Source: Azoarcus sp. DD4 (GTDB lineage: Bacteria; Pseudomonadota; Gammaproteobacteria; Burkholderiales; Rhodocyclaceae). Taken from it: a stretch of 64,000 bases of DNA. Of this stretch, positions 11,476 to 22,475 are shown piece by piece (position 1 is the first letter of the stretch; each line of letters opens with the position of its first letter). The position numbers and the translations under genes were made by a program. The notes beneath the pieces are model-generated. The model was not told where the DNA came from and did not search any database. It saw nothing but the letters and a program-made list of their open reading frames with translations. The DNA lies in contig NZ_CP022958.1 in NCBI RefSeq assembly GCF_006496635.1, positions 1,116,001 through 1,180,000 of the forward strand, read 5' to 3'.

Positions 11476-12701
11476 GCAAGGAATACAAGGAACTGATCGT
11501 CGGCCTCGACATCGGCACCGCCAAGATCACCTGCATGGTGGCCGAGGTGCGCCCCGACGGGCGGCTCAACGTCGTCGGTCTCGGCACCCAGCCGACCAAC
11601 GGCCTGAAGCGGGGCGTGGTGGTGAACATCGAGGCGACGGTGGATGCGATCTCGCGGGTGATCCAGGAGGTCGAGCTGATGGCCGACTGCAAGATCCGCG
11701 ATGTCTATACCGGGATCGCCGGCAGCCACATCAAGAGCTTCAACTCCAACGGCATGGTGGCGATCAAGGACAAGGAAGTCACGCCGCTGGACGTCGAACG
11801 CGTGATCGAGGTCGCGCGCGCGATGCCGATCCCGGCCGAACAGCAGATCCTGCACATTCTCACCCAGGAATTCATCATCGACGGCCAGGGCGGCGTGCGC
11901 GAGCCGATCGGCATGAGCGGCGTCAAGCTGGAGGTGAAGGTGCACATCGTCACCGGTGCAGTGTCGGCGGCGCAGAACGTCATCAAGTGCGTGCGTCGTT
12001 GCGGCCTCGAAGTGATGGACCTGATCCTGCAGCCGCTCGCGTCCAGCTACGCCGTGCTGACCGAGGATGAGAAGGAGTTGGGCGTCTGCCTGGTCGACAT
12101 CGGTGGCGGTACGACCGACATCGCCGTATTCACCCAGGGCGCGATCCGGCACACCGCAGTGCTGCCGATCGCCGGCGACCAGATCACCAACGATATCGCG
12201 ATGGCGCTGCGCACGCCCACCGCCGAGGCGGAGGAGATCAAGATCCATCAAGGCGTGGCCATGCATCAGCTGGCCGACGCCGAGGAGATGATCGAAGTGC
12301 CCGGCGTCGGCGACCGGCCGCCGCGCAAGTTGTCGCGTCAGGCGCTGGCCGACGTGATCGAGCCGCGCGTGTCGGAACTCTTCGAGCTGGTGCAGGCGGA
12401 ACTGCGCCGCAGCGGCTACGAGGAGCTGCTGTCGTCCGGCATCGTGCTGACCGGCGGATCGTCGGTAATGCGCGGCATGGTGGAACTGGGCGAAGACGTG
12501 TTCCACATGCCGGTGCGCGTCGGTTCGCCGCAGTACGACGGCGGCCTGGCCGATGTCGTCTGCCAGCCGCGCTACGCCACCGCGATGGGCCTGGTGATGG
12601 AGGGCGCAGCCCAGCGCCGGCGCGGCATCCAGGCGCGCGACACGCGTTCGGTGAAGCAGATCTTCGGGCGTATGAAGTCGTGGTTCGAGAAGAATTTCTG
12701 A
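11472..12701 (+). CDS. ftsA: Cell division actin-like protein FtsA
   Basis: FtsA is the actin-fold ATPase that tethers FtsZ to the membrane through a C-terminal amphipathic helix. It has 409 residues (E. coli has 420). The phosphate-1 motif VGLDIGTAKI is near residue 10, DIGGGTTDIAVF is the phosphate-2 loop, and the protein ends with a helix rich in K, W and F (residues SWFEKNF), the likely membrane anchor. The start overlaps ftsQ. A hairpin terminator begins at its stop codon, so this gene may end the long dcw transcript. Confidence 0.96.
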   Translation: MSKEYKELIVGLDIGTAKITCMVAEVRPDGRLNVVGLGTQPTNGLKRGVVVNIEATVDAISRVIQEVELMADCKIRDVYTGIAGSHIKSFNSNGMVAIKDKEVTPLDVERVIEVARAMPIPAEQQILHILTQEFIIDGQGGVREPIGMSGVKLEVKVHIVTGAVSAAQNVIKCVRRCGLEVMDLILQPLASSYAVLTEDEKELGVCLVDIGGGTTDIAVFTQGAIRHTAVLPIAGDQITNDIAMALRTPTAEAEEIKIHQGVAMHQLADAEEMIEVPGVGDRPPRKLSRQALADVIEPRVSELFELVQAELRRSGYEELLSSGIVLTGGSSVMRGMVELGEDVFHMPVRVGSPQYDGGLADVVCQPRYATAMGLVMEGAAQRRRGIQARDTRSVKQIFGRMKSWFEKNF

Positions 12702-12726
12702 CCGGATGCAGGGGCATCCGGTCGTT
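12701..12726 (+). terminator. Intrinsic terminator-like hairpin between ftsA and ftsZ
   Basis: A perfect 9-bp stem (ACCGGATGC at 12701-12709 with GCATCCGGT at 12714-12722) closes a four-base loop. It is followed by CGTTTT. The U-tract is short, so termination may be partial. It begins on the last base of the ftsA stop codon. Confidence 0.6.
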
Positions 12727-12754
12727 TTGAATGAGCACCCGCCATCGGCTCCAG

Positions 12755-12787
12755 ATTTAGTAGTAGACTTTGCCGTCAATACTAAAT
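12755..12787. promoter_or_regulatory. AT-rich inverted repeat upstream of ftsZ
   Basis: ATTTAGTA (12755-12762) and TACTAAAT (12780-12787) form a perfect 8-bp inverted repeat with a 17-base spacer. It lies in the only AT-rich patch of this neighbourhood, 58-90 bases before the ftsZ start. It could be an operator, part of an ftsZ promoter, or an RNA stem. I see no clear -35/-10 pair. Confidence 0.4.
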
Positions 12788-12844
12788 ATGGGTCGGTCGG
12801 GTGCCCGGTGAATAGCAGGGCCGTTTATCATGGAGGCGAGGCAA

Positions 12845-13987
12845 ATGTTTGAAATCGTTGAGAAAGAACCGACCGGAACGATCATCAAGGTGATCGGCAT
12901 CGGTGGCGCTGGTGGCAATGCGGTGGATCACATGATCCGCGAGGGTGTTCAGGGGGTGCAGTTCATCTCCGCCAACACCGACGCACAGGCCTTGTCGCGC
13001 TGCCTGGCGCCGACCAAGATCCAGCTCGGCAACAGCGGGCTGGGTGCCGGCTCCAAGCCGGAAGCCGGCCGCGCCGCGGCGCAGGAATCGCGCGAGCAGA
13101 TTGCTGCCGCGCTCGAGGGGGCGCACATGTGCTTCATCACCGGCGGCATGGGTGGCGGCACCGGTACCGGCGCCGCCCCGGTGGTGGCCGAGATCGCCAA
13201 GGAAATGGGCATCCTCGCCGTCGCCGTGGTCACCAAGCCGTTCGACTTCGAGAACCGCATCCGTGTCGCAGAAAGCGGTGTCGAGGAACTGACCCGCCAC
13301 GTCGATTCGCTGATCGTGGTGCTCAACGACAAGCTGCTCGACGTGTTCGGCGACGACGCCGGTTTCGAAGAGTGCTTCCGTTCGGCCGACAACGTGCTCC
13401 GCTCCGCCGTGGGCGGCATCGCGGAGATCATCAACGTGCCGGGCCTGGTCAACGTCGACTTCCAGGACGTGCGTACCGCGATGGCCGAGATGGGCCGCGC
13501 GATGATGGGCTCCGCCGAAGCCTCCGGCATGGACCGCGCCCGCATCGCCGCCGAGCAGGCTGCCGTGTCGCCGCTGCTCGAAGGCACCGAACTGTCCGGC
13601 GCGCGCTGCGTGCTGATCAACATTACCGCCAGCAAGTCGCTGAAGATGTCGGAAGTGCGCGACGCGGTGAAGACGGTGCAGGCCTTTGCTGCACCCGAAG
13701 CCTTCGTCAAGTACGGCACCGTGTTCGACGAGGCCATGGAAGACCGTATCCGCATCACCGTGGTCGCCACCGGCCTCGGCACCCCGCGTGCGGCGCGCCA
13801 GCCGGTCATGCAGGTGGTGCAGGGCACCGGCACCTACGGCCCGATGGGCGGCATCGATACCAACCCGGCGATGCCGGAGGTGTTCCGCAACGGCCGCGGC
13901 GGTGCGCGCACCACCATCGACGCGATGGCCAGCAATGGCATGGGCAACTACGACATTCCCGCCTTCCTGCGCCGCCAGGCCGACTGA
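12845..13987 (+). CDS. ftsZ: Cell division GTPase FtsZ
   Basis: FtsZ is the tubulin homologue that polymerises into the Z ring. The start at 12845 gives 380 residues and is preceded by GGAGG at 12832-12836; an ATG at 12830 lies before that ribosome-binding site. The tubulin signature GGGTGTG is at residues 103-109 and the N-terminal IGIGGAGGNA binds nucleotide. The C terminus ends YDIPAFLRRQAD, the conserved peptide that binds FtsA and ZipA-type partners. The 143-base gap from ftsA and the intervening hairpin suggest its own promoter. Confidence 0.98.
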   Translation: MFEIVEKEPTGTIIKVIGIGGAGGNAVDHMIREGVQGVQFISANTDAQALSRCLAPTKIQLGNSGLGAGSKPEAGRAAAQESREQIAAALEGAHMCFITGGMGGGTGTGAAPVVAEIAKEMGILAVAVVTKPFDFENRIRVAESGVEELTRHVDSLIVVLNDKLLDVFGDDAGFEECFRSADNVLRSAVGGIAEIINVPGLVNVDFQDVRTAMAEMGRAMMGSAEASGMDRARIAAEQAAVSPLLEGTELSGARCVLINITASKSLKMSEVRDAVKTVQAFAAPEAFVKYGTVFDEAMEDRIRITVVATGLGTPRAARQPVMQVVQGTGTYGPMGGIDTNPAMPEVFRNGRGGARTTIDAMASNGMGNYDIPAFLRRQAD

Positions 13988-14002
13988 GCCTTCGCTCGCT
14001 GC

Positions 14003-14064
14003 ACGACGGGCATCCCCGTGCGCGCCGCCGCCTCCGGCGCGCGCGGGGATGCCCGTCGTTTTTT
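14003..14064 (+). terminator. Strong intrinsic terminator of ftsZ
   Basis: Two 25-base arms (14003-14027 and 14035-14059) pair along their whole length with a single non-Watson-Crick position. They enclose a 7-base loop and run straight into a T-tract (14059-14064). This is one of the longest stems in the window and closes the division gene cluster. Confidence 0.93.
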
Positions 14065-14123
14065 CCTATCATGGCCATAGCCGCCGCAGCCATCTGCTGC
14101 ACTGCAGAAGCCGCGGACGGGCG

Positions 14124-14132
14124 TGCTAAACT
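14124..14132 (+). promoter_or_regulatory. Extended -10 promoter candidate for lpxC
   Basis: TGCTAAACT (14124-14132) matches an extended -10 element (TGn followed by a TATAAT-like hexamer). It lies about 27 bases before the lpxC start and after the ftsZ terminator. No good -35 is visible, which extended -10 promoters tolerate. Confidence 0.4.
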
Positions 14133-14158
14133 ATTGGCGTGATGAAGGAAAACAAGAA

Positions 14159-15085
14159 ATGATCCGGCAGCGTACTCTCAAATCCGTGGTCAAGGCGACC
14201 GGCGTCGGCCTGCATGGCGGCCGCAAGGTCAATCTCGTGCTGCGTCCGGCCGCGCCGGATAACGGCATCGTCTTCCATCGCGTCGATCTCGACCCGCCGC
14301 TCGACCTGCCTGCCGATCCGTACGCCGTGTGCGATACGCGCATGTGTTCCGGGCTGGAGAAGGGCGGACAGAAGGTCGGTACCGTCGAGCACCTGATGTC
14401 GGCACTGGCCGGTCTCGGTATCGACAACCTGCATGTCGACGTGGATGCGCCGGAGATCCCCATCCTCGACGGCAGTTCCGGCCCGTTCGTCTTCCTGCTG
14501 CAGTCCGCCGGCATCGAGGAGCAGAAGGCGCCGAAGCGCTTCCTGCGGGTGAAGAAGCCGGTCGAATACCACGAGGGCGACAAATGGGTGCGGCTGGAAC
14601 CGTATGAGGGTTTCCGCCTGGATTTCTCCATCGTCTTCAATCACCCGGCGATCGACAGCACCTCGACCTCGGTGAGCATCGACTTCGCAACTCATTCCTA
14701 CATCCGCGACATCGCGCGGGCACGCACCTTCGGCTTCATGCAGGACGTCGAGTTCATGCGTGCCAACGGGCTAGCCCTTGGCGGCAGTCTCGAGAACGCG
14801 ATCGTGATGGACGAGTATCGCGTGCTCAATGCCGACGGGCTTCGTTATGCCGACGAGTTCGTCAAGCACAAGGTACTGGATGCGATCGGCGATCTCTATC
14901 TCTGCGGCCATCCGCTGCTCGCTGCCTATTCGGCACACAAGTCCGGCCATGCGCTCAACAACCAGATCCTGCGCGTGCTGCTCGAGGACAAGTCGGCCTG
15001 GGAAATCGTCAGTTTCGAGCAGGATGCGGCCACGCCGGCCGCGGTGACGCATCAGTTCGCTGCCGACGTGCTGGCAGCTGCCTGA
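14159..15085 (+). CDS. lpxC: UDP-3-O-acyl-GlcNAc deacetylase LpxC
   Basis: LpxC catalyses the committed, zinc-dependent step of lipid A synthesis. The start at 14159 (MIRQRTLK) gives 308 residues (E. coli has 305) and follows an AAGGA; an ATG at 14123 would add 12 unrelated residues. The zinc ligands are recognisable as His78 (GTVEHLMSAL) and His237/Asp241 (HKVLD). Following ftsZ is its standard place in proteobacteria. The strong terminator upstream means it is transcribed separately from ftsZ here. Confidence 0.97.
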   Translation: MIRQRTLKSVVKATGVGLHGGRKVNLVLRPAAPDNGIVFHRVDLDPPLDLPADPYAVCDTRMCSGLEKGGQKVGTVEHLMSALAGLGIDNLHVDVDAPEIPILDGSSGPFVFLLQSAGIEEQKAPKRFLRVKKPVEYHEGDKWVRLEPYEGFRLDFSIVFNHPAIDSTSTSVSIDFATHSYIRDIARARTFGFMQDVEFMRANGLALGGSLENAIVMDEYRVLNADGLRYADEFVKHKVLDAIGDLYLCGHPLLAAYSAHKSGHALNNQILRVLLEDKSAWEIVSFEQDAATPAAVTHQFAADVLAAA

Positions 15086-15116
15086 TCCGTCGTCGGTAAA
15101 GCCGCGAGTTCATTCG

Positions 15117-15305
15117 ATGCTGATCATGCGCCTCGCGATCCTGTTCGCGGTGCTCGCCATTGGCGGGTCGCTGGTGCTGTGGCTGCTGACCGGCAATCCA
15201 CGCTACCGCGCCTGGGCCTGGAAGGCCTTCCGTGTCGGGGTGGCGGTGGTCTTCGTGTTCTTTGCCTTGCTGCTGCTGGAGCGGGTGCTCGCGCCTACGC
15301 TCTGA
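15117..15305 (+). CDS. Small two-span membrane protein
   Basis: A 62-residue protein has two hydrophobic segments (about 4-24 and 39-58) joined by a short polar stretch, NPRYRAWAWK, that holds the positive charges. I do not recognise a characterised family. The start could be ATG 15117 or ATG 15126; neither has a convincing ribosome-binding site. It follows lpxC by 31 bases on the same strand and converges on dciA, leaving 15 bases between the stops. The membrane pattern and sensible composition make it more likely real than a chance open frame. Confidence 0.6.
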   Translation: MLIMRLAILFAVLAIGGSLVLWLLTGNPRYRAWAWKAFRVGVAVVFVFFALLLLERVLAPTL

Positions 15306-15320
15306 CGGGGCCGTGCCGTG

Positions 15321-15749
15321 TCAGCCGCTGCGCTGCGCCAGACGTTCCAGTGCCTTGCGCAGCGGTGAATCGGCCGGCAGGGTGGCGGCGAAGTCGCTGA
15401 TGCCGGAGCGCGCCTCGGCCGAGATGTGCCGTTCCGGTGGCGGCCGGCGCCAGACCGTTTCCTGCGGCGTGGCCACTTTCACCTTGATTCCCTGCAGCGG
15501 GTAGCCGGCTTGCAGGAAATGCGCCTGCAGGCTGGGCACCATCTGCTTCAGGCGCGCCGCGACCGCACCGCCCTGGGCGGCGACCACCAGAATCTCGTCC
15601 TTGAGGTTGGCGACGCGACAGGCGCCCGCCAGTTGGGCCGGCAGACCACGCTCCAGCACGCCCTGCAGGCGGCGCAGTCGGGCAGCGTGGTCCTGCAAAC
15701 GGGCCAGCGCGTCGCCGCTGCCTAGATAGCGTTGCAATAGTCGGGTCAT
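15321..15749 (-). CDS. dciA: DciA-like DUF721 protein
   Basis: The 142-residue product matches the DUF721 family, whose members (DciA) help load the replicative helicase DnaB in bacteria lacking DnaC. An N-terminal helical part is followed by a compact domain with VANLKDEILVVAA and LRAHF-like segments (here MVPSLQAHFLQAGYP) typical of the family. The start is ATG 15749. The same frame stays open far upstream because it is antisense to secA, so a longer call would be wrong. It diverges from secA and sits between lpxC and secA, a common betaproteobacterial arrangement. Confidence 0.8.
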   Translation of the reverse strand: MTRLLQRYLGSGDALARLQDHAARLRRLQGVLERGLPAQLAGACRVANLKDEILVVAAQGGAVAARLKQMVPSLQAHFLQAGYPLQGIKVKVATPQETVWRRPPPERHISAEARSGISDFAATLPADSPLRKALERLAQRSG

Positions 15750-15837
15750 GGGGTAGGGCTGCGAGTAAGAAGAGGGCCTGTCCGGTGCCAGTGAATATGG
15801 CGATCGCGCACCCGTCTTAGGGGCGTCAACTCCGACA

Positions 15838-15846
15838 TGATAAACT
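15838..15846 (+). promoter_or_regulatory. Extended -10 promoter candidate for secA
   Basis: TGATAAACT (15838-15846) is an extended -10 match 36 bases before the secA start, in the 132-base gap between dciA and secA. The -35 region shows no consensus. An ATG at 15837 in the secA frame overlaps this element, one reason to prefer the later start. Confidence 0.35.
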
Positions 15847-15881
15847 CGCCGCTTTGCCGAATCGACGTCCCTCCCCATCTC

Positions 15882-18617
<2,736 letters not shown>

Positions 18618-18643
18618 ACGCGGGCTCTGCCGGCCAACAGGTC

Positions 18644-18670
18644 AACAACGGCCCCGTGTGGGCCGTTGTT
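18644..18670 (+). terminator. Hairpin after secA
   Basis: A perfect 11-bp stem (18644-18654 with 18660-18670) encloses a 5-base loop. The following bases are only moderately T-rich, so it may end secA transcription incompletely or act as an RNA-stabilising 3' stem. Confidence 0.5.
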
Positions 18671-18694
18671 ACTTGTGGGGGGCGGGGAGGGGAC

Positions 18695-20191
18695 ATGGCG
18701 AACAAACCAGAAGACAAGGCCGGGCCGCGTGCCGGCCCGGGGCAAGCTGCGGCGTCGCCGCGCGAACCCCGGGCGCCGCAGGATTGGGTCGTGCACATCC
18801 GAGAGCAGGAGATGCCGGCCTTCGGCGCCACGGTGGCGGCTGTCCACCGCGTGACCGGTGACGAGCAGGCGTCGGCCGGCCGTCTGGCCCAAGTCATCCT
18901 GCAGGACGCGGCGCTGACCACCAAGGTGCTCAAGCTGGCCAACAGCGCCTATTACAACCCGACCCGCCAGCCCATCAGCACGATCAGCCGCGCCATCGTG
19001 GTGCTGGGCTTCAACGTCGTGGTCGAGATCGCCATCGGTGTCGTGTTGGTCGATGCGCTGCTCGCCGGTGGCGTGCGCCAGCGTGTGGTTGCGGAGATGG
19101 CGCGGTGCTTTCATGCCGCGGTACAGGCACGCGCCCTGTTGCAGTTGCGCAAGGAGCGCGTTGGCGAGGAGGTGTTCATCGCCGCGCTGCTGGCGCGTGT
19201 GGGCGAGATGGCTTTCTGGTGCTTCGGCGGCGGCGTCGCGCAGCGGCTCGATGCGCTGCTCGCCGCCGGCACGCTGACGCCGGACGAGGCCCAGCAGACC
19301 GCGCTCGGCTTCAACCTGCGCCAGCTCTCGCTTGGCCTGGCGCGGGAATGGCGGCTTGGCAGCCTGCTGGTGGACGTCCTGGAAGGCAGGTCGCGACCCG
19401 GCGTCGAGGAGCAGGCGGTGCTGCTCGCCCACCGGCTGGCGGCGGCAGTGGAAAAGGGCTGGGACAGTCCCGCCGTGGCGCCGCTGGTCGAAAGTCTCGC
19501 CGGCTTCACGGGTGAGCCCGACGATGTGGTGCGCGAAGCCCTCGCGAGCAGTGCGGCCGAGGCCGCGCGCATTGCTGCCTGTTATGGTGCAGGTGAGGCC
19601 AGCCGCTTGATTCCGGTGCCGATTCCGACTGCGGTCGACACCGCCGCGGCAGACGAAGTCGGCGAGGCTGACCCCCTGCTTCAACTGCGCATCCTGCGCG
19701 AAGTCTCCGGTCGCATCGCGGCAGGGGCGACGCTCGGCGAGGTGCTGGAAATGGTGCTCGAAGGCATCTACCGGGCAGTCGGTTTCGAGCGCGTGCTGTT
19801 TGCGCTATTGACGCCCAACCGGCAGCAGCTGGTGGGCAAGGCCGCGCTGGGCCAGGGCGCGGAGAGCCTGTCGCAACGCTTCATCTTCACGCTCGATCAG
19901 GTGGCCGACGATGTCTTCAACGCTTTTTTCCGCAATCCCAGGGTACTGAATCTCGGGCCGGGTTCGACGCCGGCCGGCATCGACGCAGGCCGGCTGGAGG
20001 CGGTAAGCGGCGCGCGCTTTGCCTGTATCGCCCCGATACTTGCGCAGGGCCGCGCCATCGGTCTGTTCTACGCCGATCGGCCGCATGCACGCTCTGCAAT
20101 CGACCGCGACAGCGTCGATAGCCTGCTGCTTTTCAGTCAGCAGGTTTCGCTCGCTGTCGCCCGCAACGTCCCGGGCGCCCGGCAACAATAA
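18695..20191 (+). CDS. HDOD domain protein with C-terminal GAF domain
   Basis: The 498-residue product has an HDOD signalling domain at about residues 35-230, with segments such as DAALTTKVLKLANSAYY and ISRAIVVLGF, and a GAF-like sensory domain at about 345-490. HDOD proteins are regulatory relatives of HD phosphohydrolases that lack the metal site; they are linked to chemotaxis, biofilm and stress signalling, but the ligand of this one is unknown. The start at ATG 18695 follows a GGGGAGGGG. It sits between secA and argJ and is probably unrelated to both. The domain call is good; the role is open. Confidence 0.85.
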   Translation: MANKPEDKAGPRAGPGQAAASPREPRAPQDWVVHIREQEMPAFGATVAAVHRVTGDEQASAGRLAQVILQDAALTTKVLKLANSAYYNPTRQPISTISRAIVVLGFNVVVEIAIGVVLVDALLAGGVRQRVVAEMARCFHAAVQARALLQLRKERVGEEVFIAALLARVGEMAFWCFGGGVAQRLDALLAAGTLTPDEAQQTALGFNLRQLSLGLAREWRLGSLLVDVLEGRSRPGVEEQAVLLAHRLAAAVEKGWDSPAVAPLVESLAGFTGEPDDVVREALASSAAEAARIAACYGAGEASRLIPVPIPTAVDTAAADEVGEADPLLQLRILREVSGRIAAGATLGEVLEMVLEGIYRAVGFERVLFALLTPNRQQLVGKAALGQGAESLSQRFIFTLDQVADDVFNAFFRNPRVLNLGPGSTPAGIDAGRLEAVSGARFACIAPILAQGRAIGLFYADRPHARSAIDRDSVDSLLLFSQQVSLAVARNVPGARQQ

Positions 20192-20279
20192 TCGTTGCGC
20201 CTGAATCCGCTATGATCGGGCGCTCGCAATTTCCGGCCGACCTGCTGTCGGTCGCATTCCTCAGTCCGGAGACCTCCGC

Positions 20280-21518
20280 ATGGCAGTCAATCTGAATACC
20301 CCGAATCCCGCCGATCTCCTGCCGGTTGCCGGTGTGCGCCTGGGCGTGGCCGAAGCCGGCATCCGCAAGGTCAACCGCCGCGACCTCACCGTGATCGAGC
20401 TCGTGCCGGGCTCCCGCGTGGCCGGCGTATTCACCACCAACCGCTTCTGTGCTGCGCCGGTGCAGCTGTGCAAGGCCCACCTGCAGGAGGCGCAGATCCG
20501 CGCGCTGGTGATCAACACCGGCGTCGCCAACGCCGGCACCGGCGAACCCGGGCTGGCCAATGCGCGTGCCACCTGCGAGGCGCTGGCCGCCCAGCTCGGC
20601 GTTGCCGCCAATCAGGTGCTGCCGTTCTCGACCGGCGTGATCCTCGAGCCGCTGCCGGTGGATCGTCTCGTCGCCGGCTTGCCGCGCGCAGTGGCCGATC
20701 TGCGTGCGGACGCCTGGTTCGACGCCGCGCACGCGATCATGACCACCGATACCCTGGCCAAGGCGGTGTCGAGCACGGTCGAGATCGGCGGCCGCAAGGT
20801 CACGCTGACGGGCATGAGCAAAGGCGCCGGCATGATCAAGCCGAACATGGCGACGATGCTCGGCTATCTCGCCTGCGATGCGGCGGTCAGCCAGGCGCTG
20901 CTCGACCAGCTCGTGAGGGAGGCGGCCGACCTTTCCTTCAACAGCATCACGGTCGACGGCGACACGTCGACCAACGATTCCTTCATCCTGATCGCCACCG
21001 GTCGGGCCGGCAACACGGAAATCGTCGACGCCGCATCGGCCGACTACCGCAAGCTGCGCGATGCGGTGGTCGACGTGTCGATCCGTCTGGCGCAGGCCAT
21101 CGTGCGCGATGGCGAGGGTGCCACCAAGTTCATGACCATCGCAGTCGAAGGCGGCAAGGATCGCGACGAGTGCCGCAAGGTGGCCTACGCGGTGGGGCAT
21201 TCGCCGCTGGTGAAAACCGCCTTCTTCGCGTCCGACCCCAACCTCGGGCGCATCCTCGCCGCGATTGGCTACGCCGGTATTGCCGACTTGGACGTGAGCA
21301 CACTCCGGGTCTGGCTTGGCAGTCCGGCGGAGTCGGTCCTGGTGGCCGAGCACGGCGGGCGGGCAGCTAGCTACCGCGAGGAGGACGGTGCCCGCATCAT
21401 GAAGGAAGCGGAACTGACGGTGCGTATCGACCTCGCCCGCGGTGGCGCCGCAGCCACCGTGTGGACCTGCGACTTCTCCTACGACTATGTCAAGATCAAC
21501 GCGGACTACCGCAGCTGA
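20280..21518 (+). CDS. argJ: Bifunctional glutamate N-acetyltransferase / ornithine acetyltransferase ArgJ
   Basis: ArgJ moves the acetyl group from N-acetylornithine to glutamate, recycling it in arginine synthesis; bifunctional forms also use acetyl-CoA. The 412-residue precursor cleaves itself into two chains before a threonine. That motif is visible as KPNMATML, with the nucleophile at Thr192. The start follows a GGAG and there is a possible -10 (TATGAT, 20211-20216) upstream. Whether it is mono- or bifunctional cannot be decided from sequence alone. Confidence 0.96.
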   Translation: MAVNLNTPNPADLLPVAGVRLGVAEAGIRKVNRRDLTVIELVPGSRVAGVFTTNRFCAAPVQLCKAHLQEAQIRALVINTGVANAGTGEPGLANARATCEALAAQLGVAANQVLPFSTGVILEPLPVDRLVAGLPRAVADLRADAWFDAAHAIMTTDTLAKAVSSTVEIGGRKVTLTGMSKGAGMIKPNMATMLGYLACDAAVSQALLDQLVREAADLSFNSITVDGDTSTNDSFILIATGRAGNTEIVDAASADYRKLRDAVVDVSIRLAQAIVRDGEGATKFMTIAVEGGKDRDECRKVAYAVGHSPLVKTAFFASDPNLGRILAAIGYAGIADLDVSTLRVWLGSPAESVLVAEHGGRAASYREEDGARIMKEAELTVRIDLARGGAAATVWTCDFSYDYVKINADYRS

Positions 21519-21628
21519 GCGATCGCCGGGCGTGATATCGTCATGACGACGGCACGGCCGCACAGTTCCGGTGCAATACCCTTGACCGGACTGGCGGCCG
21601 CAGAACATGCGAGAACCCGGAGGGGAGG

Positions 21629-22459
21629 ATGAGGCGGGCAGAGCGGCGGGCGGCATGCGAAAGTCATATCGGCGGGCGCTCCGAACAGCAGGACCGGGCG
21701 GTCTGCCTGACGAGCCGCGACGGCAGCAGTCATCTGCTGGTGGTGGCCGACGGCATGGGTGGCCATCAAGGCGGCGAGCTTGCCGCACGCACGGTGATCG
21801 ATGTCGCCGAGCGGATGTGGCACGACCTGCAGGGCGCGCCCCGTCAGCCGGCCGGCTTTCTGGAGGCGCTCTGCCAGCAGGCTCACGCCGAGATCCGCCG
21901 CCGCGGGCAGGCGCAAGGCTTGGATCCGTATTCCACGCTGGCAGCGTTGTTGGTGACGCCGGGGCGCGCTTGGTGGGTGCACGTGGGCGACAGCCGGGTG
22001 TATCTGTTCCGCGACGGTCGTCTGGTGTGTCGTACCGAGGATCACACCCTGGTCCAGCACCTGATCCGCATCGGCGATCTCCTCGAGTCCGAAGTCGCCG
22101 ATCACCCCGAACGCAACAAGCTGCTGCGCGGCCTGGGCGGCGACGAGCCGCCGAGGGCCACCCACGGACGGATGGGGATCGCCGCCGACACCGCGTTCGT
22201 GCTGTGTACCGATGGTTTCTGGGCGAGCGTCGCTACTGACGAGATGGCGCGGCTGCTGCAGGCGGACGATGCGGCGGCGGGCTGCGCACAATGGGCGGCG
22301 CTTGCTGCGGCGCGTGGCGGGGCCGAGGGCGACAACGTCACCGTGGCGGTGCTGCAGCCGGAGCGCGCAACCGCCGGACTACGCCTGCGCCAGCTGTGGC
22401 CGCTGTTCGGCGCGCTGGGCGTGGCACTCGTCGTCGCGTTGACGCAGATTTTCCACTGA
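21629..22459 (+). CDS. PP2C-family Ser/Thr phosphatase with C-terminal membrane anchor
   Basis: The 276-residue protein is a PPM/PP2C phosphatase. Metal-binding residues are recognisable in QQD (about 20-22), VVADGMGGH with Asp41, CTDGFW with Asp195, and GDNVTV with Asp235; GDSRVYLFRDG at 120-130 is another family motif. The last 20 residues (about 256-272) form one hydrophobic span, so the enzyme is probably tail-anchored with the catalytic domain in the cytoplasm. GGAGG at 21619-21623 supports the start. It lies upstream of the LysM/TPR lipoprotein gene and faces the kinase/FHA pair. It is the natural candidate to reverse that kinase's phosphorylation. Confidence 0.9.
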   Translation: MRRAERRAACESHIGGRSEQQDRAVCLTSRDGSSHLLVVADGMGGHQGGELAARTVIDVAERMWHDLQGAPRQPAGFLEALCQQAHAEIRRRGQAQGLDPYSTLAALLVTPGRAWWVHVGDSRVYLFRDGRLVCRTEDHTLVQHLIRIGDLLESEVADHPERNKLLRGLGGDEPPRATHGRMGIAADTAFVLCTDGFWASVATDEMARLLQADDAAAGCAQWAALAAARGGAEGDNVTVAVLQPERATAGLRLRQLWPLFGALGVALVVALTQIFH

Positions 22460-22475
22460 TCACGTTTCACTGAGC

